Shown here piece by piece: positions 57,360 to 64,000 of a stretch of DNA of 64,000 nucleotides (the first letter of the stretch is position 1; each line of letters starts with the position of its first letter). The notes below the pieces were generated by a model, which was not told where the DNA came from, ran no database searches, and worked only from the letters and a program-made list of their open reading frames with translations. The stretch comes from Asterias amurensis (lineage: Eukaryota; Echinodermata; Asteroidea; Forcipulatida; Asteriidae): the NCBI RefSeq assembly GCF_032118995.1, contig NC_092665.1:11016512-11080511 (forward strand), written 5' to 3'. The position numbers and the translations under genes are program-made.

Positions 57360-58571
57360 GACTCTTCCTCTGTACACAGATACAATACGAAAGTGTAAGA
57401 CCACCAGGGCTAAGGTTGGCCATAAATCGAGCCAATTCGTAATTTTGTCTTCACCGTGGGCTTGCATTGTATAACGTGATTCGTTGTTTGCAGGCTGGGT
57501 CACACAAAACTATAGCTCTCAAAACCTACGAAACCGTCTCTTAAAAATCTTTGAAGATTTTCCAAAGACGGGTTTGGTCTGGCTATAGAACGTATAACTT
57601 TGGCAAATGGTATAAAACATTGTGAGAAACGGCTCCCTCGGAAGTGACATAATTTTCGAGAAGGAAGTATTTTTCCACGAATTTGATTTCGAGACCGTTC
57701 AGCTACGTTTTTCAGAACGTAGCGAAAACGAGTTAGGTGTTATGTGGGGGTATAAAGTACTTGCCTTTTCCCGTTCAATACGATTAGTAGCGACACTAGT
57801 AATATTAAATTGAAATTTATCGTAAGCACAATTATCAGTTGTAACAAAGATTTACGCAAATTGGGCCCTTTAAAGGGTGGTTGCAGTTTTGGTTTTTATT
57901 TTCATTTAAACGATAAAACACGACTTTTTAAACCTGAGATATTTTTTTATTTATTTTAATAAATGCGCAAGTATTTTAAAAATGGTTTTCAAGAGATTAG
58001 CGGGAACCCACCTCGCCCCTAAAAGGGAGCCTTCATTTGCATAAACGTGACGTCATGTCGGTAACCCGAGCCGTCGGGCCCCCTGTCTGTGTGCATATAG
58101 AGACGTGTGCACTGTGTGGCATGGAACCTAGGCGCGTGTAGTTAGGGACCAGACTCTTTTTGCCGACGATATGTTTGAAATCCCGACATGACGTCGATGG
58201 TAGGGGGCGGTAACAATCCACAAAAGGGGGGGGGATGACTTATTCGCTAATTACGCAAGTCAGATATGTCGGGGATAAACAAAACGCAAATTATTCATGT
58301 TCAATACATATATCAGAAATAAATGACAGCAAAATTAACTTTTTTATTTTAATTCACTGCAGCATCCCTTTAAACAATTAAAACATCTCAAAAATTTTCA
58401 GCTTTGCAGCTTAATTGTGTATGATTATTGTCTTGTTATAGTTTTGCTAAAATGTTTATAAATTGCATACATACAGCAGATAAATTCATACAAAGTACGC
58501 ACAAACAACACAACTTTAACGTTGAAAGTAACGTAGACAATTATGAAGAAATATTTTATGAATGATTGTGC
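57360..58571. other. Intergenic after the NLR gene
   Basis: No gene seen. 57603-57702 is an internal fragment of family A (aacattgtgagaaacggctc, aatttgatttcgagacc). Confidence 0.6.
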
Positions 58572-58960
58572 TAAAGGCAATGGACACTATTGGTAATTAC
58601 TCAAAATAATAATTATTAGCATAAAACCTAATGGGGAGCTGTTGATAGTATAAAACATTGTGAGAAAAGGCTCCCTCTGAAGTGACGTAGTTTTTCGAGA
58701 AAGAAGTAATTTTCCACGAATTTGATTTCGAGACCTCCTATTTAGATTTTGAGGTCTTGAAACCAAGCATCTGACAGCACACAACTTCGGGTGACAAGGG
58801 TGTTTTTTTTTTCTTTCATTATTATCTCGAAACTTCGACGAACAACTGAGCTGAACAACTGAATTTAATGCATTGTCTTTAATGCATTGTTGAGATACAC
58901 CTATAGAGTGAGAAGACTGGTCTTTTGACAATTACCAAAAGTGTCCAGTGTCTTTAAATT
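58572..58960. mobile_element. TTAA element, family A
   Basis: gctaaaggcaatggacacta to aaaagtgtccagtgtcttta, with the central inverted gagacctcctatttagattt / gaggtcttgaaacca. Confidence 0.85.
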
Positions 58961-59401
58961 ATCGTGTTTTTTGAACACGTATTTTGTATGTGTGGGGTTG
59001 GGCGGGATTGGGTTGGGACGGTGTGCACTTCTTTACAGTTGTGTCAATTTTGTTTGGCAATGAAAATATTGTGAATGAATTGTGTACCTTTCTTAGCTTG
59101 CATCATGCAAACATTGATGTTTTATACATGAAGCATGTTCTTGCAAACAATTTAACATTATAAGAGATGTTAGGGTTAAAAACCGAAATTAATATTAATA
59201 TAGCATTATTTCACATCGAGGACAATGAAGTCAATATAATTATTCAACCACACATGTATTACTTTAATTCGCTAGATAAAGATTATGGCGTTGACTAGAT
59301 GTTTTCTTTTTGAAAATATATGCTAACAATGTTTTTTCAAGGAGATAATACAAAAATATGAGTTTCTGACATTATCTCAGCCAAGTATGTCGATATATAC
59401 G

Positions 59402-59768
59402 TTAAAGCCATTGGACCCTTTCGGTACAGAAAAAAAATTCACAGATTTACAAATAATTTACAGGGTTTACAGAAGGTAATGGTGAAAGACTTCTCTTGAA
59501 ATATTAATCCATGAACTGCTTCACTTTTTGAGAAAACGGTAAAACAATATAAATTCTCGTTAGCGAGAATAACGGATTTATTTTAAACACATGTCATGAC
59601 ACGGCGAAACGCGCGGAAACAAGAGTGGGTTTTCCCGTTATTTTCTCCCGACTCCGATGACCGATTGAGTCTTAATTTTCACATGTTTGTTGTTTTATAT
59701 ATAAGTTGTGATACACGAAGTGTGGGACTTGGACAATACTGTTTACCGAAAGTGTATAATGGCTTTAA
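59402..59768. mobile_element. TTAA element, family C (complete)
   Basis: TTAA at 59402-59405 and 59765-59768 flanks aagccattggaccctttcgg and ccgaaagtgtataatggctt. The inner palindrome attctcgttagcgagaat is present. Its right TTAA is shared with the next element. Confidence 0.85.
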
Positions 59769-60063
59769 AGGAACACGTTGCCTTGGATCGGTCGAGTTGG
59801 TCTTTGAAAAGCGCTTGAAACCATTTGTTATAAAATGCATATGATTAGAGAGATATTTTAAAGGTAGAATATAATGATCCACACAAGTATCACTCGAAAT
59901 TGCGTGGTTTTCCTTTTAACTCGTCGACTAACACGGTCGGGCATTTATTGACTCCCATAAATGCCCGACCGTGTTAGTTTGCAAAGTAAAAAGAAAACCA
60001 CGCAACTTCGAGGCAAATTTGTGTGGATCATTGTTTTCGATCCAAGGCAACGTGCTCCTTTAA
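59765..60063. mobile_element. TTAA element, family B, internally deleted
   Basis: TTAA at 59765-59768 and 60060-60063, ends aggaacacgttgccttgg / ccaaggcaacgtgctcct. About 90 bases of the right arm are missing. It abuts the start of segmental duplication copy 2. Confidence 0.85.
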
Positions 60064-60452
60064 AACTGTTGTTTTTGTATTTACTTTTGGAACATTTACT
60101 ATTTTTCGAATCTCCAAAATGTTAACAAATCAGCTATTAAAGGTATACGACCTCTTTTATTAACACCTTAATTATATCTCGTTGGAATTGAGATAGCAAA
60201 ATGTTACTTTAATTATAACAATTTAAATCCACAAGGATAAAGAAATGCATTGGTTTTACGGAACCAGTAATTCCAATGGATACATTGGTTCCGTTATTAG
60301 ATAAACCTGCGACTGTAGCTGTTGTTCTTGGAAGTTAAGTTATTGTTGTTGCTCATTTACTTTTCTCTCAGTGTTTTGTCTTGCGTACAATGTTTGTTTT
60401 GTCTGCCCTTCACTGTATCATGGCCAACTTTGTTGACCATGATAAATGACCC

Positions 60453-60614
60453 GCCGTCGATTTCACAAATTAAGAGTTAAGACTCGACTTATATCTCGAG
60501 TTAGGACGAGTAACGTCCTAACTTGGGATTAATTCTAAGGTTTAGCATGCTATAGTGCAGGGTTTGGACTCGTCCTTAAGTCATTAGATTAATCCTATGT
60601 GAAATCGACGGCTG
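60453..60614. mobile_element. Family F element, unexpanded form
   Basis: gccgtcgatttcacaaatta at the left and tatgtgaaatcgacggc at the right, with one copy each of the blocks that form the 99-bp unit in copy 1 (acgagtaacgtccta, gcagggtttggactcg). Confidence 0.85.
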
Positions 60615-61081
60615 GTCTTAAGTGTGCTTTCTTTAATCCTCTGCCTTTTGATATTTTGTATATATTGATTTGCTCAATAAAGATTGATTAACAACATCCC
60701 ATTTTATTTGCCTTTCCAAATTAATTGTTTAACTTCAATTGTATTCTGAAAGCAGTTTCCTGGAAATGAGCTTAGTCTGGATATATGCTGTTCAAGTTTA
60801 TTGTTATTTATTTATTTTAAACCTACGGATATATCAATCTTTGTTGGCAGGGTAAGGCAAAAAAAAAAAAAAAAACCACTGTCATCAAAGCGATGTGCAC
60901 TATCAGACCCCGCCAACAATGGCATACATCATGTATATAGTAATGTAAACAATTAAAGCTTTAATATAGCCTGGTTGAATAAGTTGATTTTTTATGACAT
61001 ATGACTTGTGTAAAATGAAGATAACATTGTGTAAAAAAGTATTACATGCAATAATTAAACATTGATGTATGCTCTCTTTGT

Positions 61082-61470
61082 TAAAGGCAGTGGACACTAT
61101 TGGTAATTACTCAAAATAATTATCATCATAAAACCTTACTTGATTACGAGTAATGGGGAGAGGTTGATAATATAAAACATTGTGAGAAACAGCTCCCTCT
61201 GAAGTGACGTAGTTTTCGAGCAAGAAGTAATTTTCCACGAATTTGATTTCGAGACCTCAAGTTTAGAATTTGAGGTCTCGAAATCAAGCATCATAAAGCA
61301 CACAACTTCTCGAGACAAGGGTGTTTTTTTCTTTCATTATTATCTCGCAACTTCGACGACCGATTGAGTTCACATTTTCACAGGTTTATTATTGTATGCA
61401 TATGTTGAGATATACTAAGTGAGAAGACTGGTCTTTGACATTTACCAATAGTGTCCACTGTCTTTAAAAC
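61082..61470. mobile_element. TTAA element, family A, present only in duplicate copy 2
   Basis: ttaaaggcagtggacactat to atagtgtccactgtctttaa, full length. Nothing corresponds to it between 39120 and 39200 of copy 1, so it inserted after the duplication or was lost with its surroundings in copy 1. Confidence 0.9.
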
Positions 61471-61555
61471 TGACATTGTTGGATTAAATTAATCATATAC
61501 CAATTGAAAATTGTACTCTATAATATGACATAATTTCTAGAAAAACCTAAGAGTG

Positions 61556-61925
61556 TAGAATAGTAACGAGCATTTTTAGATTCGCAAAGCTCCGTTCATA
61601 TTTCACGCGAAAACAAAATAAGACGCGAATTTAGCGTATCGTCATTCTTTTTCGTGACGCAATAATCTCTATACCCGAAAAAATTCCCATTACTTTTGCG
61701 TCGGGTACGAACCGGGCTTAACAATGTTGTATTATTTATTGTAAATATTTTCTCTCCTAAACCAATTTTAATGTCTCAATGTTTCAATTGTCACATTGTG
61801 TATTTTTTTTCTTCGTGTCAAACTCACTGTCTTTGTAAATTGTTATCTGTATATAATTCGACCCTTGGTCGCCACATGGGAAATTTCTTTTTTGAAGAAT
61901 AAACCACTAATGAATGAATGAATGA
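61556..61925 (+). repeat. Family H-like fragment and LINE 3' end, copy 2
   Basis: Counterpart of 39200-39575, with tagtaacgagcatttttaga, gggtacgaaccgggctta and the tail aataaaccactaatgaatga(atga)n. Confidence 0.65.
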
Positions 61926-62241
61926 ACAAGTAACACTGCAAGCTCTCTCTCTAGGGCCTATTATTTATTAGTCCTCTACCCCTTGGTAGCATTCGAAAAA
62001 GACTTTATACGGAGTCGAAAAGAGACGCATTTGACACCTTTTTACAGTTGTATACCATTCTAAATAATATTAAAGCAGCACTTCAGAAACATTCATGAAC
62101 TGGACACTTCACAACAGAAGCTGGAAAACTTTTTCGGAATTGCCACACTGTCTTCCTTGAGTCCAATGCAGTGTGGAAGCAGAAAGCATCAATCCAACAT
62201 TAAACATTTAAACTTCCTTCCTTCTTTAACTAATATCTTTT

Positions 62242-62770
62242 TAAAGGTACTGGACACTATTGTTAATATTACTCAAAATAGAGGTTGCATGAAACCTTAC
62301 CTACGTAACGAGCAATGTAGAGTTGTTGCTAGTATAACAAGTTGTGAGAAACAGCTATAACTCTGAGGTAAACGTGTTCTTTGAGAAAGAGGTAATTTCT
62401 AACTTAAATATTAAAAGACTTAGATGCTTCATTTCGAGACCGCCAAATCTAATTCTGAGGTTTCGAACCAACGCGTGGAAAATTACTTCTTTCTCGAAAA
62501 CTACGTTACTTCCAGAGTGAGCCGTTTCTCGCAATGTGTTATACTATCAACATCTCTCCATTGTTAATAACTATTTTGAGTAATTACCAATAGTGTCCTG
62601 TGGTGGATTTCACAAAGGTAGTCCTAACTTAGGCAATGCAAAGAGATAGGACTGGTCTAATAGGACCAGTAACTCATCCTTACTTAGGACTGGTCCTATC
62701 TCTTAGCATTGCCTAGGACTAGTCCTAAGTTAGGACTACCTTTGTGAAATCCACCCCAGTGCCTTTAAAG
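62242..62770. mobile_element. Family A with nested family F, copy 2
   Basis: Same nesting as 39890-40385. The family F copy here (62606-62757) is longer, keeping cctaacttaggcaatgcaaa that copy 1 has lost. Confidence 0.85.
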
Positions 62771-62914
62771 GAACTAGACTCTTTTAGTAATTACTTAAAA
62801 TATTAGCATAAACAACTTATGCATAGGTTGGGATATACCTACTATCTGACAAAAGCCTTCAGTGAATATACCAAAGAAGGATTGGTATCTGACTTTATTA
62901 CCAAACGTGTCTGG

Positions 62915-63050
62915 GGGTCGATTTCACAAAGAGTTAGGACTAGTCATAACTCAAGACTAGTCCTAAGACATATTACAAACTTAAGGCTAGCCTTAGTTAG
63001 GACTAGAAATACTCGTCCTAACTCGAGATAAGACTAGTCCTAACTCAGCC
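62915..63050. mobile_element. Family F element, copy 2
   Basis: Counterpart of 40512-40645, with ggggtcgatttcacaaagag and the tagtcctaa cores slightly better preserved. Confidence 0.65.
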
Positions 63051-63378
63051 TTCTTTTCACTTCAAAAAGATAAACAAAAATGACTAGTGAATAAAAAAAG
63101 CAGATGAATTGTAAAGCAAACTCTTTGATTCCAAAAGGGAATTCGAAGTTGGGTGGCAACTTTAGTTCTTGTTCGGAAGATCAGTTTGGTTGTAGCTCGG
63201 TGGTGGTAGCTGAACTGTGTTGTCTCCTTCAGCAGCGCCTCCAGCGGCAGGCATGACTTAAGGGTAAGGAGTATACTCGGTAAACAAAAATTAATAAAAA
63301 ACACTGGTGTGACAGTAAACAAAATAAAAGATTAAAGTTAATGTGAACAATTAGTTATCCTGTTACCACCCCTCCACT

Positions 63379-63627
63379 GGGTGCGTTCGTTTATCTTCCC
63401 TGGGCCGACCCCGGTCTGCCCCCGGTGCGTTCGAATAGCTTTGACGTCATTCCAGGGGCTCACCCGGGTCAGCCCCCAGTGCCCTGCTTGTGGAGTGGGC
63501 TTGGGGGTGACCCGAGGTGCGTGCCGTTACCACGAGAGGGCGAGTGTGATCGTTCGATTAGCTCTTGTCAGGGGCTCACCGAGTGAGCACCGCGGGGTCG
63601 ACACAGGAACGCTAACCGAACGCACCC
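63379..63627. mobile_element. Family D element, copy 2
   Basis: Counterpart of 40978-41226 with the same ACT flanks, so it predates the segmental duplication. Confidence 0.85.
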
Positions 63628-63922
63628 ACTGTTTTTGTTTTGTTTGTGTATGTTAACATTATGCTAAGTCTGCTGCCACCAAGCGTCCCAAAAGTCTCCC
63701 ATAAAAAGGTCATCATGGCTGTGTTTACGGCTTGGTGACGGCTACTGCATAAACACTTACGATTGTGTGGGGGAGCTACGAATTGTGGATGTGGGCTGAC
63801 ATTGTAAGCGCCCATTGGCGTAGCTGGTAGCTGTGGACTGATGTTGTATGCCCCCATTGGCGTAGCTGTCGTTGTAGTATAAACCTGCAAATTAAAAACA
63901 ATTTCAGAATTAGCTTTGACCG

Positions 63923-64000
63923 TTAAAGCCATTGGACACTTTCGGTAAACAGTATTATCCAAAGGCCCACACTTCGTGTATCACATGACAACTTATATAT
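63923..64000. mobile_element. TTAA element, family C, cut by window end
   Basis: ttaaagccattggacacttt onward, as at 41521. It continues outside the window. Confidence 0.7.

Larger units (their letters stand above)
60064..64000. repeat. Segmental duplication, copy 2 (runs off the window)
   Basis: Counterpart of 37137-41600. It keeps a single, complete family F element at 60453-60614 where copy 1 has the tandem array. It has its own family A insertion at 61082-61470. The right 1.2 kb is nearly identical to copy 1. Confidence 0.93.

Overview
The window is animal nuclear DNA: spliced genes with GT-AG introns, dense small DNA transposons, tRNA-derived SINEs and broken LINE pieces. The gene content (an animal USP48, trypsin-like proteases, and an NLR-type receptor with several death domains and a homogenised leucine-rich-repeat array) and the repeat load suggest an echinoderm, most likely a sea star. 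That placement is inference; no species marker was read.

Layout. (1) 381-17825, minus strand: the 5' seventeen coding exons of USP48, a ubiquitin-specific protease. All splice phases agree; the gene continues past the left edge. (2) 17.8-23.2 kb: intergenic, mostly mobile-element copies. (3) 23252-29241, plus strand: a complete five-exon trypsin-like secreted protease (269 residues) with an intact catalytic triad but Tyr where the oxyanion-hole Gly193 is expected. (4) 33041-35884, minus strand: a tail-to-tail paralogue with the same exon plan, two reading-frame breaks and no recognisable Ser195 exon, so a probable pseudogene. (5) 35.9-48.2 kb: gene-poor, with a segmental duplication copy (37.1-41.6 kb), foldback elements, a LINE 3' end and a diverged tandem duplication. 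(6) 48199-55773, plus strand: an eight-exon NLR-type gene. The predicted order is basic N-terminus, ubiquitin-like domain, three death domains, NACHT ATPase, then eleven 52-residue double LRRs. A one-base loss ends the frame; seven more decayed repeat units follow to 57359, one of them split by a TTAA-flanked element. (7) 57.4-64.0 kb: repeats and the second copy of the 4-kb segment, which runs off the right edge.

The genes do not form a functional unit. USP48 is a housekeeping deubiquitinase, the proteases are probably digestive or secreted, and the NLR is a candidate innate immune receptor. The most noteworthy points are the UBL-DD-DD-DD-NACHT-LRR architecture, the fast-evolving LRR array flanked by direct 4-kb duplicates, the Tyr193 trypsin beside its decaying twin, and three small-element families that all sit between TTAA sites.

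All exon boundaries were read by eye from frame, splice-site and family match. Repeat boundaries are approximate to about ten bases unless a target duplication is named.
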